Counted from the stretch's first letter, positions 1-8,362 are shown. The stretch: 64,000 nt of DNA from Taibaiella soli (GCF_003236175.1 NZ_QKTW01000015.1:1-64000), one strand, 5' to 3'. Translations and numbers: made by a program. The notes: a model not told the origin generated them from the letters alone.

Positions 1-104
1 ATCGGAATTGAACCGCTTCTTTTTCTCTCAGGCCTTTAACCTGCGCATCTTTTTATTTAAGAACTGTGTTATCTTTTTGTTGCTTTCCGCCGCGAAGCGG
101 GCTG

Positions 105-137
105 CAAAGGTACGCTTTTTATTTTCAAACTTCCAAA
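105..137 (-). promoter_or_regulatory. Leftward promoter P1 (probable rRNA operon)
   Basis: On the minus strand the -7 box TACCTTTG (105-112) lies 21 nt downstream of a TTTG element (134-137), matching the Bacteroidetes sigma-ABfr pattern TTTG-N19-21-TAnnTTTG. It is the promoter nearest the left edge of a set of three similar ones. No gene lies between it and the edge. Strong tandem promoters of this kind typically precede rRNA operons, so a leftward 16S gene just outside the window is the likely target (inference). Confidence 0.6.
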
Positions 138-241
138 TCTTTTTTCAAGATTTATTTTCACAACTCATTCAGCCTCTGTTTGAAACAACCGCGCCTTTTA
201 AAGATCTTCTTTTTTCTTTGCCCCTTTTCAGAAGCGGAGTG

Positions 242-272
242 CAAAGGTAGTGTTTGTTTTCAAATTTCCAAA
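242..272 (-). promoter_or_regulatory. Leftward promoter P2 (probable rRNA operon)
   Basis: TACCTTTG (242-249) on the minus strand with TTTG (269-272) 19 nt upstream. The bases around the -33 element (TTTGGAAATTTGAAAAC) closely resemble those of P1, showing that the two arose by duplication or share strong constraints. Confidence 0.6.
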
Positions 273-392
273 CTTTCTTTGAAAAAGTTTTTCAAGTCTC
301 GCTTTCACTGAATCACTTGCTGTGCAAGCTTTTCAGCCTTTTCATCACCTCTGGCAACCTCTTTAAGAACTGTCCCGTTTTTGTTGGGAGTG

Positions 393-423
393 CAAAGGTA
401 GATAAAGTCTCTTCACTTCCAAA
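393..423 (-). promoter_or_regulatory. Leftward promoter P3 (probable rRNA operon)
   Basis: TACCTTTG (393-400) on the minus strand with TTTG (420-423) 19 nt upstream, the outermost of three tandem promoters. The boxes sit 137 and 151 bp apart. Confidence 0.55.
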
Positions 424-576
424 TGTCTGGCGCAAGTTTTTTGATGAAAACCTCCTTGTAATGGACGGAATGCAGCACTGTGGCCTGGCATGCGTTTCAA
501 AATATATGTCGGCGCCCTTTGCAATGAAGCAAAAGGCACACTATTAACCTTCTTATATAGCATAACCATGTAGTCT

Positions 577-604
577 GTTACTTTTTGCTTGAACAAAAAG
601 TAAC
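577..604. repeat. Perfect 11-bp hairpin in gene-free region
   Basis: GTTACTTTTTG (577-587) and its exact reverse complement (594-604) are separated by a 6-nt loop. It has T and A runs on both sides of the stem, so it could act as a terminator in either direction, but no gene reads into it from nearby. The bases match a kind of short intergenic hairpin common in Bacteroidetes. Confidence 0.6.
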
Positions 605-1350
605 CAAAAATTCAAGGCTGAAGGAAACTACGGCTAAAATGAAATGCATCCAGCTACAATTATTAAAGCTTACTATCTAGCGCTAGGGCTGTCCCTGGCG
701 AAGCTATAACTGAGCTTCGGAGCTCCGGGCACCACCATAATTGCTTTACGCTGGAAGCATTCCATTTTTTAACGCCGGAGTTTCCTTAGGCCGGTTGTAT
801 GGTGCAAGCGAGCTTTTCTGCCACACACCAACATTAGTACGCTAGTCTGCTATTTTTTTGCTTGCCCCAAAAAGCGCTCTCTTCACCCGATCACGCCGGG
901 GTTCAGACAGTCGCCCGATTTAACCACATTGCTACTATGCTACCAGGCAAAGGCTCATTGAGCTCAGATTTCCCAGTCCCGGCTACTGGAATTGCAACCT
1001 GCCTGCATTTCATTTCTTAACACCGGATTCTTAGGCCAGTAGTGCTATGTGGCCAAACGTTCGTGCTCCATTTCATTTGTTCTATTACATATAGCACTCT
1101 GTTACGCGGGATGCCTCGTTCCTCGGCATGACAAACGCGAGTACAATAGGAACGACTCACAACTAAAACGCGCCAAATCGTATATTATATATAGGCGCCT
1201 TCAATAGCAGTACTAGTGATGAACGGAGCGTCGCAACTCAGGCTTAACCGGAGCAGGAATGTTGGTGACAGAGAGTTTTAGAACCAGATACAATCTGCGT
1301 AGAATTTTTAGACACAAGAGCGCTACGCTAACTTTTGCCAGTGGAGGAAA
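605..1350. other. Gene-free stretch with short repeats
   Basis: No convincing coding sequence was found on either strand; frames are short and without family resemblance. The stretch contains small imperfect inverted repeats, for example the GCCTCGTTCCTCGGC region near 1110-1126, and a 20-mer (1219-1238) that recurs inverted at 47287-47306. It looks like an accumulation of dispersed intergenic elements between an outward-facing promoter cluster and the trigger factor terminator. Confidence 0.5.
1219..1238 (+). repeat. Dispersed 20-mer, copy 1
   Basis: GATGAACGGAGCGTCGCAAC here is identical to the reverse complement of 47287-47306, between actB and actC. Both copies are intergenic. Confidence 0.7.
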
Positions 1351-1380
1351 TAAAAAAGGCTACCCTTTCGGATAGCCTTT
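1351..1380 (-). terminator. Rho-independent terminator of tig
   Basis: On the minus strand the stem AAGGCTATCC / GGGTAGCCTT (one G-U pair) closes a GAAA tetraloop and is followed by a T run. It lies 22 nt past the trigger factor stop. Confidence 0.85.
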
Positions 1381-1401
1381 GTATTTTCTGATTAGTATCT
1401 A

Positions 1402-2781
1402 CTAATGATGGTGGTGGTGTGCAGCGTGTGCATCCGGAAGTTTGAAGAACTCTTCTTCAGAAATTTCTTTCTCTTCTGTGTTGAATTGTGTTTCCAGGAA
1501 TTGGAACAGACGATCGAACAACAGACGACGATATGTTTCGTTCATTGTTTTTTCATCTTTTGCCACTTTTGCCATGTAACTATCCAACCAAGGTGCATCG
1601 TCACCGGCTTCCATACCGAAGTAAGCCAGTACGCGTGCTTTGATGTCTTCGTTTACTTCTTCGAGGCTTACGTTGATGTTGTTATCGATGATCAGTTTAT
1701 CAGAGATTAAAGTCCAACGCAACTGGTGTTCGAAAGAACCGAATTCATTTTCTACTTCTGCATCTGTTTTTGGTTTTTCACCACCGTCTTTCAACCAACG
1801 TTTCAGGAACGGAACAGGCAATTCAATGGTTGTCTGATGAACGAGCATTTCGAAGATCTCGTTGTTCAAACGATCTTTAGTAATGCGATCAAATTCACGG
1901 CCGAGTTCTGCTTTGATACGATCTTTAAAATCAGCTTCGCTGGTTACGTTATCGTTCGGGAAAACTTCTACGAAAAGTGTAGCATCTAAATCACGAGGGA
2001 TCAGCAGGCCAACTTTAGTGATTGTAAGTTTGAAATATTGCTGTGCAGCTTCTTCGCCTTGTTTCAGCGGATCTTTCAGGAAGCCTTCCAATTCTTCTGC
2101 GGTACAAACATCTGCCGGACGGAAAACGAAAGTCTCGTTTACACCTTTGCCAATCACCATTTCCTGGAGTTTAGCAGGCAGTTTTTCAACCAGAACAGTT
2201 TCTTCTACTTTGTGTGCACCTTCAGCAACATTACCTTCTGCATCACAAGCTTCGTAAGTACCGTACAGGATGTCATCTTTAGTAGTGATCGTTTCTGGAT
2301 TTTCTACTTTACCATAACGACGACGGATACGTTCGATCTCGTCTTCTACCATTTTATCTGAAGCTGCTACTTTGTAGCGAGTCAGCGTTGCTTTTTCTTT
2401 GAGTGGAGCGATTTCGAAATCTGGTTTCAGACCTACTTCGAATACGAAATCTACTTCAGCAGGAGCGTTCATATCCAGTGACACCTGAGTTTCGCCAGGA
2501 ACCAGCATCGGCTGAGCGAAGATGGCTACTTTTTCGTCTTTCAGATAATCTTCCAGTTTACGGCCTGCAGAACGGAACACTTCATCATTGAAGATGCTTG
2601 GACCGTACATTTTTTTAACCATACCAGAAGGCACCATTCCCTTGCGGAAACCTGGTACATTCGCGGTTTTGGCATATTGTTTCAGAGACTTTTCAAAAGA
2701 AGGCATATAGTCTTCTTTTGCCAGTTTTACTGTGATTTTATCGTGCAGGGTTCCGATGTTATTGCGTGTTACGGTTGCCAT
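1402..2781 (-). CDS. tig: Trigger factor (ribosome-bound chaperone, PPIase)
   Basis: Trigger factor binds the ribosome exit tunnel and shields nascent chains in the cytoplasm. The 459-aa length is usual for the family. The N-terminal ribosome-docking domain shows the signature motif as GFRKGMVP (about residues 44-51); a degenerate FKBP-like domain and a helical C-terminal chaperone domain follow. The ATG at 2781 starts MATVTRNN, with an A-rich leader and no Shine-Dalgarno. The C-terminus ends in a natural His-rich tail (HAAHHHHH), which could bind metal. The gene stands alone: upstream are a terminator and tRNA-Leu, downstream its own terminator. The clp genes that often follow tig in other phyla are absent. 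Confidence 0.95.
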   Translation of the reverse strand: MATVTRNNIGTLHDKITVKLAKEDYMPSFEKSLKQYAKTANVPGFRKGMVPSGMVKKMYGPSIFNDEVFRSAGRKLEDYLKDEKVAIFAQPMLVPGETQVSLDMNAPAEVDFVFEVGLKPDFEIAPLKEKATLTRYKVAASDKMVEDEIERIRRRYGKVENPETITTKDDILYGTYEACDAEGNVAEGAHKVEETVLVEKLPAKLQEMVIGKGVNETFVFRPADVCTAEELEGFLKDPLKQGEEAAQQYFKLTITKVGLLIPRDLDATLFVEVFPNDNVTSEADFKDRIKAELGREFDRITKDRLNNEIFEMLVHQTTIELPVPFLKRWLKDGGEKPKTDAEVENEFGSFEHQLRWTLISDKLIIDNNINVSLEEVNEDIKARVLAYFGMEAGDDAPWLDSYMAKVAKDEKTMNETYRRLLFDRLFQFLETQFNTEEKEISEEEFFKLPDAHAAHHHHH

Positions 2782-2803
2782 TGCTTTTAAATTTAATTAT
2801 GTT

Positions 2804-2831
2804 AAAAAAACAGCCGATCTAAGACCGGCTG
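2804..2831 (-). terminator. Terminator of tRNA-Leu
   Basis: CAGCCG (stem) pairs with CGGCTG across a 9-nt loop and is followed on the minus strand by seven T residues. It separates the tRNA transcript from tig. Confidence 0.8.
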
Positions 2832-2841
2832 ATTGCAGTTG

Positions 2842-2923
2842 TGCGGATGATAGGAATCGAACCTACATGGATTACTCCGCTAGATCCTAAGTCTAGTGCG
2901 TCTGCCAGTTTCGCCACATCCGC
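2842..2923 (-). tRNA. tRNA-Leu (anticodon UAG)
   Basis: An 82-nt cloverleaf reads on the minus strand. The acceptor stem is GCGGATG paired with CATCCGC, with A as discriminator. The D-arm contains GGCGAAACTGGCAGACGC, the anticodon stem is CTAGA/TCTAG around the loop CTTAGGA, and a long variable arm marks it as type II. The T-arm is GGTTCGATTCC. The loop gives anticodon TAG (UAG), decoding CUN leucine codons. CCA is not encoded. Confidence 0.95.
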
Positions 2924-2935
2924 TTTTAAGGACGG

Positions 2936-2968
2936 CAAAGGTAATAATTAATAATCAAATTCAACAAA
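2936..2968 (-). promoter_or_regulatory. Promoter of tRNA-Leu
   Basis: TACCTTTG (2936-2943) on the minus strand, 12 nt before the mature 5' end, with TTTG (2965-2968) 21 nt upstream. It has the same architecture as the three promoters at the left edge. Confidence 0.75.
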
Positions 2969-3136
2969 TCAGTTTATAATAGGTTTCAACGCACTTTCAA
3001 AATCAGGAAAAATGGCGTTTAGTCATACAATTATCATATGTATCTCATTATTGTCATGAGAATCACACATCTGTATTTCGCTACTTGACAGGCATCGCGA
3101 ATTGTCATTATTTTTAAGGTACTAAACCGAACGTAT

Positions 3137-3847
3137 ATGAACGTCAAAGAAAGAAAAGCTTCGCTTTTGGTGGTTGAAGATGAAGAAAGTCTGCGGGAAG
3201 CCCTAAAATTAAACCTGGAACTGGAAGGCTACGAAGTGACAACCGTTGACAATGGTCCTTCTGTATTGAAAATGGTTAAAAATGAATATTTCGATCTTAT
3301 AGTGCTTGACATTATGCTGCCCGACATGGATGGCCTGACTGTTTGCGAAACGATCCGGATGCAACACAATGACGTTCCTATTCTTTTCCTTTCGGCGCGC
3401 AACAGCAGCGGTGATCGTGTAGAAGGGCTCAAAAAAGGCGGTGACGATTATTTAACCAAACCATTTAATCTTGAAGAATTATTACTCCGTGTCAACAAAC
3501 TGGTTGTAAAAAATAAAAAGATCCGTGAACCTCAGGCTGTTCCTGACGTGTACGAATTCGGCGGCTGTAAAATCGATTTTGCAGCGCATCAATGTACCAG
3601 CAAGGATGGCAGTGTGCAGGAACTCAGTAAAAAAGAAGCTGCGTTGCTGAAACTTCTGATTGAGCACAAAAATGAGGTGGTATCACGCGAGCACATCTTA
3701 CAAGTTGTTTGGGGCTATAATGTGTACCCGACTACACGTACGATCGACAATTTCATTCTCAATTTCCGGAAGTATTTTGAAGAAGATAGCCGCAATCCAA
3801 AACACTTTCATTCTGTGCGCGGTATTGGCTACAAGTTTACAGTTTAA
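3137..3847 (+). CDS. OmpR/PhoB-family response regulator
   Basis: A DNA-binding response regulator of 236 aa. The receiver domain (about 9-123) has the acidic pair E14/D15, phosphoacceptor D58 in the run LIVLDIMLPDMDG, S86 and K108 in YLTKPF. A C-terminal winged-helix domain (about 140-234) ends in the typical RGIGYKFTV. It is expected to bind DNA when phosphorylated by a sensor kinase. No histidine kinase gene is adjacent, so it is an orphan here. It resembles the RprY-type regulators of Bacteroidetes, but the signal cannot be told from sequence. A strong terminator follows. Confidence 0.9.
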   Translation: MNVKERKASLLVVEDEESLREALKLNLELEGYEVTTVDNGPSVLKMVKNEYFDLIVLDIMLPDMDGLTVCETIRMQHNDVPILFLSARNSSGDRVEGLKKGGDDYLTKPFNLEELLLRVNKLVVKNKKIREPQAVPDVYEFGGCKIDFAAHQCTSKDGSVQELSKKEAALLKLLIEHKNEVVSREHILQVVWGYNVYPTTRTIDNFILNFRKYFEEDSRNPKHFHSVRGIGYKFTV

Positions 3848-3870
3848 ACAATATAATGGGTGATTAACAC

Positions 3871-3901
3871 AGGCAGGTTGTTTTTACAGCCTGCCTTTTT
3901 C
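3871..3901 (+). terminator. Terminator after the response regulator
   Basis: AGGCAGG pairs with CCTGCCT, with extra TG/CA pairing inside, followed by TTTTT. Confidence 0.85.
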
Positions 3902-3961
3902 TTGCTAAAAAGCAGCATTCTGACGTTTTTTTGTATTTTAATGCTTTAATAATCTTTTGAA

Positions 3962-4273
3962 ATGCGCCCGAAACTATTATTACTGCTGCTTATACCGATG
4001 AGTTTTACCGCCTGTAAAAAGGATAAAGACTGGAAATCTGCCGTTGTTGTCAACACTGGCGATATTACCGCCGCCGGCTGTGGTTTTGTTTTAAAAATGG
4101 ATGACCTGTCGGAACAAAAGCCAATCAATTTGCCAACTGCATATACCTATGATGGTCTTGCTGTAAAAGTAAAATTCCACACTGTAAATAGCCCTGTATC
4201 CTGCAATACAGCGGACGGCACAAAGAATATGGCGAGTATAGAAATCGACGATATCAAACGAGATCTTAACTAG
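3962..4273 (+). CDS. Small lipoprotein of unknown function
   Basis: A 103-aa protein with a short signal peptide and lipobox (SFTAC, Cys18) followed by KKDKDW, so it should be lipidated. The mature part has two more cysteines (in AAGCGF and SPVSCNT) and a section INLP...YDGLAVKVKF that is common in small Bacteroidetes lipoproteins of unknown role. No family can be named with certainty. It is monocistronic: a terminator precedes it and a dispersed word-repeat follows. Confidence 0.7.
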   Translation: MRPKLLLLLLIPMSFTACKKDKDWKSAVVVNTGDITAAGCGFVLKMDDLSEQKPINLPTAYTYDGLAVKVKFHTVNSPVSCNTADGTKNMASIEIDDIKRDLN

Positions 4274-4328
4274 AATGTCTGATAGCGGATTTGTGAGTGG
4301 TGAGTAGTCAGTTCTGAATCCCGCAACT

Positions 4329-4363
4329 TAAATCAGACAATGAGCGATCGAAAAATCAGCGAT
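4329..4363. repeat. Dispersed AATCAGAC/GCGATC word repeat, copy 1
   Basis: AATCAGACAATGAGCGATCG followed by AAAAATCAGCGAT. Related copies occur at 28116-28153, 28204-28241 (inverted) and 32613-32647, all intergenic. Confidence 0.55.
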
Positions 4364-4407
4364 AAAAAAAATCGTCCCAGCAGTACTGTTGGGACGATTT
4401 TTTTTAT
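4364..4407. terminator. Bidirectional terminator
   Basis: AATCGTCCCA pairs with TGGGACGATT around a CAGTACTG-type loop, with A and T runs on both sides. It ends the minus-strand di-heme enzyme operon and could also serve the convergent lipoprotein gene. Confidence 0.85.
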
Positions 4408-5486
4408 GGTTTTGGTTCCTGAAATCTTGGATCTTTTATAAAGGTTTCATCGTTTAATGTATTGAGGAATGCCAGCAGATCTGCTCTTTCCTGCACTGAA
4501 AGATGAATGCCGTTCTGAAGTGCCGGATCAAGCGTCGGTGACGGCTGAATGCCGTGATCATAATGTGCGAGCACAGAATCAAGTTTTGAGAAACGACCAT
4601 CGTGCATGTACGGCGCTGAATATTTCAGATTTCGCAATGAAGGCACTTTGAATTTGTACAAATCAGCAATATCTCGCGTGATATGCGCACGGCCACTGTC
4701 GTTCACTGCTGTTGGCATCAGCCCGTTATTGCGGAACGAAAAATCAGTAAACAAAGGTTCTTTATGGCAGCTCGCACAATTGGTTTTAAAAATCTGCAAT
4801 CCGCTCAATTCCTGCGCAGTCATTGATCCGCCTGCCTCTCCACGCATATAATGATCGTACTTCGAATTATTGGAAACCAACATCCCCATGAATTGACAGA
4901 TCGCTTTGAAGATGCGCTGCGAATTGATGGTTTCGTCGCCAAACGTATTTTTGAACTGCGCTCTGTAATCTGCGTCGGCATTTAGTTTGGTAATAATGTC
5001 CGGCAAATTCTCGTCCATTTCTACCGGGTTCTGAATAGGATTGATTGGCTGCGCTTCTATATGATTGACGCCGCCATCCCAGAAAAAGCTGGTATGCCAG
5101 TTGAGGTTGAACAATGCGGGCGAATTCCTTTTTCCTAAAAGATTATCGACACCATGACTTACCGGGTGATCAAGTTGCGCAAACGCGGCAAACGGTTGAT
5201 GGCAACTGCCACAGGAAACCGTATTGTCACGGGAAAGACGTGGATCGAAAAATAGTTTCCGGCCTAATTCAAACCCCGCATTGGAAAGCTTGTTATTATC
5301 GAACTGGTAGAAAGGCGTCGGCCAGCCCTGCGGAATTTGAAAAACCACAGGTGTTTCATCCGTTGCTTTTCCGCTATCAGTAATTTGCGGATCTTTTTTA
5401 CAGCTTTCTACCAGAATCCCTCCGACAAGAAGCAGGAATGCTGTATTCCTTATTTTTTTAAAACTAATCTTAGTTGAAAATGACAT
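4404..5486 (-). CDS. MbnH/MauG-like di-heme cytochrome c peroxidase-family lipoprotein
   Basis: A 360-aa exported protein of the bacterial di-heme peroxidase family. The N-terminal hydrophobic stretch ends in VESC (Cys29), a plausible lipobox. The two c-heme sites are C92-G-S-C95-H96 and C237-A-S-C240-H241. The gene starts 6 nt past the stop of the MbnP-like gene and is surely co-transcribed. In the methanobactin system MbnH, a MauG relative, oxidises a tryptophan of MbnP to kynurenine to build a copper site (established for the methanotroph pair). The pairing here suggests the same job; a plain H2O2-detoxifying peroxidase is the alternative. Confidence 0.85.
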   Translation of the reverse strand: MSFSTKISFKKIRNTAFLLLVGGILVESCKKDPQITDSGKATDETPVVFQIPQGWPTPFYQFDNNKLSNAGFELGRKLFFDPRLSRDNTVSCGSCHQPFAAFAQLDHPVSHGVDNLLGKRNSPALFNLNWHTSFFWDGGVNHIEAQPINPIQNPVEMDENLPDIITKLNADADYRAQFKNTFGDETINSQRIFKAICQFMGMLVSNNSKYDHYMRGEAGGSMTAQELSGLQIFKTNCASCHKEPLFTDFSFRNNGLMPTAVNDSGRAHITRDIADLYKFKVPSLRNLKYSAPYMHDGRFSKLDSVLAHYDHGIQPSPTLDPALQNGIHLSVQERADLLAFLNTLNDETFIKDPRFQEPKP

Positions 5487-5492
5487 TCAGCT

Positions 5493-6275
5493 CTACTGAT
5501 TATCTACGTGATCGATGGAGAACATATTTTTGTAGTTCTGCGAAATAGATGCGGCGTCAAGACCCGCATCTGTAACAGTATTTAGCTGCGCAAAGTTGAT
5601 CACATTCGGTGTTCCGAACCACTGAGCCGCATCTGAATTCAGATTGATCACGGGCGTTTTCGCAGCACTGACCGTTGCAGCAGTTGGCAATTGCAGGGTT
5701 ACGGTTTTCAATACATTATTTTTACCGGCAAAGCCTCCCATGTGAAATGTTATCGCGTTATTCGGAGCAGTTGACTGAGGTGAAGTTCCTTCGAGCTTGG
5801 CCATGATATAGCCCGAATTCCAGGCCCAGTACATACCATTCTGCGGATCCAGCGCGCCGGTATTTGCGCCAGAAGTATTTGCTGCACTATCTACACCGAT
5901 CAGAAATGTAACAGATGTATAATTGCCGGAAGGCACATTGCTGATCGAAAATGTTTTGGACGAAGTCAGCTCTTCATTTACCAGATGGTAACTGTTAGGT
6001 TCTGCGAAAACGGTTCCGTTATCGCTGGTAAGCTTGATATTACTGATGTAGTATTTGTAAAGATTAATGCTGTATGTATCTCCGTTTGCGTTCTGATACA
6101 CACCTGTATGAAGCACTACCGGTTGATTGCCTACTTTATTGGCAAATGAGAATCCCATCGTACCGGTTGTATTTGTCGGCGTAGTCGGATTACTTGGTTT
6201 GGGATCATCTTTTTTATGGCAGGCACTTAGCAAAACCAGCACAGCCGCAGAAAGCAGCATCATTTTTCTCATCAT
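5493..6275 (-). CDS. MbnP-like copper-binding lipoprotein
   Basis: A 260-aa lipoprotein: signal peptide, lipobox LSAC (Cys19), then HKKDDPKP and a Pro/Thr linker. The mature domain has the MbnP-family pattern, with a start like MGFSFANKVGNQPVVL, a central YYISNIKLTSDNG, and MYWAWNSGYIMAKLEG with candidate tryptophans. A HMGG motif (FHMGGFAGKNN) and QWFGTPNVINF follow. MbnP proteins bind copper at a site that needs tryptophan converted to kynurenine by the partner MbnH, encoded next. No methanobactin synthesis genes are in the window, so a general role in copper handling or delivery to cuproenzymes is inferred. Confidence 0.8.
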   Translation of the reverse strand: MMRKMMLLSAAVLVLLSACHKKDDPKPSNPTTPTNTTGTMGFSFANKVGNQPVVLHTGVYQNANGDTYSINLYKYYISNIKLTSDNGTVFAEPNSYHLVNEELTSSKTFSISNVPSGNYTSVTFLIGVDSAANTSGANTGALDPQNGMYWAWNSGYIMAKLEGTSPQSTAPNNAITFHMGGFAGKNNVLKTVTLQLPTAATVSAAKTPVINLNSDAAQWFGTPNVINFAQLNTVTDAGLDAASISQNYKNMFSIDHVDNQ

Positions 6276-6362
6276 AAGTTCAGGAATGTTTGGGGAGCGA
6301 ACTCGTTTTAAAAATTTTCCGAAAATAAGAAATCTTATCTAAGGATGTGCCATATGAGCGTA

Positions 6363-6698
6363 TTACCACGCAAGATCCTGATCTTCATCTTTTTGAAAAC
6401 CTTTCCTTCTATGTGCAATACGCGATTGCATCTTTTGCCACTGGCGAACATAAATTAAACGGGAAATCGCAGCAGCAGGCGTTTTGGAGAAATACATGGC
6501 CTCCTGCAATTTCCTTTCGGAGATATCAAGGCGATACATAAGTTGAAAAAACGCTTCCGGACCGCGTTCGAGGATCTGCACGACTTTTATTTCAAGCTGC
6601 GCCAGAATGGTTTCCTCGGAGATGAGTTCAGGAATGGCAATACCCCACTCGGTTTGCAATTGCCTTGCCAGTTCCAGTTGTTGCTGCTCATCTGCCAT
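6363..6698 (-). CDS. Conserved-type hypothetical protein, 111 aa
   Basis: A soluble, mainly helical, charged protein without signal peptide or cysteines; the C-terminus is acidic (KDEDQDLAW). No family was recognised. Its ATG immediately follows the T tract of the glyS terminator hairpin (6706-6726), leaving no room for an independent leader. It must be expressed by read-through or from a promoter inside the hairpin region. Coding is supported by its length and amino-acid make-up rather than by homology, and the start could lie further in. Confidence 0.55.
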   Translation of the reverse strand: MADEQQQLELARQLQTEWGIAIPELISEETILAQLEIKVVQILERGPEAFFQLMYRLDISERKLQEAMYFSKTPAAAISRLIYVRQWQKMQSRIAHRRKGFQKDEDQDLAW

Positions 6699-6726
6699 AA
6701 AAAAAGCCGGAAGTTTCCCTCCGGCA
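6699..6726 (-). terminator. Terminator of glyS
   Basis: GCCGGA pairs with TCCGGC across GGGAAACT on the minus strand, followed by seven T residues that run straight into the ATG of the next gene. Confidence 0.8.
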
Positions 6727-6762
6727 AGTTAACTCTTTTATTTCTGTGCTTTGAAAATCAGC

Positions 6763-8220
6763 CTAAAACATCTGGATTTTATCGAGCACTAATTGTTTTA
6801 CAGAAGAAAGCGGAATGCGCTCTTGTTCCATACTATCACGGTAACGAATAGTTACGGTCTGATCTTCTTTTGTCTGGTGATCTACAGTAATGCAGAACGG
6901 CGTACCGATTGCATCCTGACGACGGTAACGCTTACCGATTGCATCTTTTTCTTCGTAGAAACATCTGAAAAGTGGCATACATTCTTTCATCAGTTCACGA
7001 GCGATTTCCGGCAAACCATCTTTTTTAGTCAATGGTAAAATGGCCAGTTTGATCGGCGCAAGCATCGGTGGGAACTTCAATACCACGCGGTCATCTTTCT
7101 TCTCTTCTGTACTCAGATCCTGCAATTCGTAAGCTTCGCTCAGAACCATCATCACAGCGCGATCCAGGCCAATTGAAGTTTCGATTACGTACGGAACGTA
7201 GTTACCGTAAGGCTTTCCGTTTTCGTCGAGATCGTTGTCGAAATACTGCATTTTTTTACCACTGAATTGCTGATGGCTTTTCAGATCGAAGTCGGTGCGG
7301 CTATGCACACCTTCCACTTCTTTGAACCCCATCGGAAAATCATACTCGATATCACAAGCAGCATCTGCGTAGTGTGCCAGTTTTACGTGGTCATGGAAAC
7401 GGTAATGCTCTGCCGGAATACCCAGGCTGAGATGCCATTTCATACGCGCTTCTTTCCAGTATTCATACCACTCTTTCTGTGTGCCAGGGCGAACGAAGAA
7501 TTGCATTTCCATTTGTTCGAATTCGCGCATGCGGAAGATAAAACCACGTGCTACGATTTCGTTACGAAATGCTTTACCAGTCTGCGCAATACCAAACGGC
7601 ACTTTCATACGGCCGGTTTTCTGCACGTTCAGGAAGTTCACGAAGATACCCTGAGCCGTTTCCGGACGCAGATATACTTTGTTGTCATCTGAATTGTCAG
7701 AAGCAACCGCGCCCATTTCCGTATCAAACATCAGGTTAAACTGACGCACATCTGTCCACTCGTTCGAGTCGTTTGGCTGACCTTTCATCTTGTGTTTGAT
7801 GATGAGATCTTTCAAACCGCTGAAGTCATCAGCTGCCAGCAAACGGTCCATTTCATCGAGCAATGCTTTTGCATCTGCCTCTGGTAATGTCTCTGCATGG
7901 CCTTCAATCAGGTGATCGACACGGTAGCGTTTTTTGCTTTCCTTGTTGTCAATCATCGGATCGCTGAAGTTGTCTACGTGACCACTTGCTTTCCAAACTG
8001 TCGGGTGCATAAAGATGGCAGCGTCAATACCCACAATGTTTTCATGCATCTGAGTCATGCTCTTCCACCAGTAGTCACGGATGTTTTTCTTAAGCTCAGA
8101 ACCGTATTGACCATAATCATATACCGCGCTGAGACCATCGTATATTTCGCTCGACTGAAAGACGAATCCGTATTCTTTACAGTGTCCTATAATATCTTGT
8201 AGCTTATTTTCATTTGCCAT
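6763..8220 (-). CDS. glyS: Glycyl-tRNA synthetase (dimeric, class II)
   Basis: Charges tRNA-Gly in the cytoplasm. The 485-aa length and the eukaryote-like single-chain (alpha2) form are usual for Bacteroidetes. Class II motifs are visible: RPETAQGIFVNF, FRNEIVARGFIFRMREFEQ (motif 2), the substrate loop KEVEGVHSRTDFDL, and GLDRAVMMVLSEAY (motif 3). A C-terminal anticodon-binding domain follows. The start is placed at the ATG at 8220 (MANENKLQ). A longer frame to 8271 exists, but a TAnnTTTG box sits only 7 nt upstream of 8220, so the extension would not be transcribed. The mRNA is probably leaderless or nearly so. Confidence 0.95.
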   Translation of the reverse strand: MANENKLQDIIGHCKEYGFVFQSSEIYDGLSAVYDYGQYGSELKKNIRDYWWKSMTQMHENIVGIDAAIFMHPTVWKASGHVDNFSDPMIDNKESKKRYRVDHLIEGHAETLPEADAKALLDEMDRLLAADDFSGLKDLIIKHKMKGQPNDSNEWTDVRQFNLMFDTEMGAVASDNSDDNKVYLRPETAQGIFVNFLNVQKTGRMKVPFGIAQTGKAFRNEIVARGFIFRMREFEQMEMQFFVRPGTQKEWYEYWKEARMKWHLSLGIPAEHYRFHDHVKLAHYADAACDIEYDFPMGFKEVEGVHSRTDFDLKSHQQFSGKKMQYFDNDLDENGKPYGNYVPYVIETSIGLDRAVMMVLSEAYELQDLSTEEKKDDRVVLKFPPMLAPIKLAILPLTKKDGLPEIARELMKECMPLFRCFYEEKDAIGKRYRRQDAIGTPFCITVDHQTKEDQTVTIRYRDSMEQERIPLSSVKQLVLDKIQMF

Positions 8221-8227
8221 AACGTCG

Positions 8228-8235
8228 CAAAAATA
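8228..8235 (-). promoter_or_regulatory. Promoter -7 box of glyS
   Basis: TATTTTTG on the minus strand, 7 nt before the ATG. No clear -33 element is seen at the usual distance. Confidence 0.6.
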
Positions 8236-8362
8236 AAAGGTTATATTGACATATCCAGCTTGCCCAAACACCCAAAGGTGAGTGTCGGCGTGTGTAGCCT
8301 TCTCTCAAAACGCCGAAGACACGACACGAAGCAATTCCAAATCAAAAATCTTCAATCTTAAT

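Noticed and set aside
8-596. Several 60-100-codon frames near the left edge
   Set aside because: They are rich in Phe/Leu/Lys from the AT-rich promoter repeats, overlap each other, and match no family; the promoter reading explains the bases better.
8221-8271. Longer N-terminus for glyS
   Set aside because: The 17 extra codons cover the TAnnTTTG promoter box and do not look like the family N-terminus (MANENK fits).
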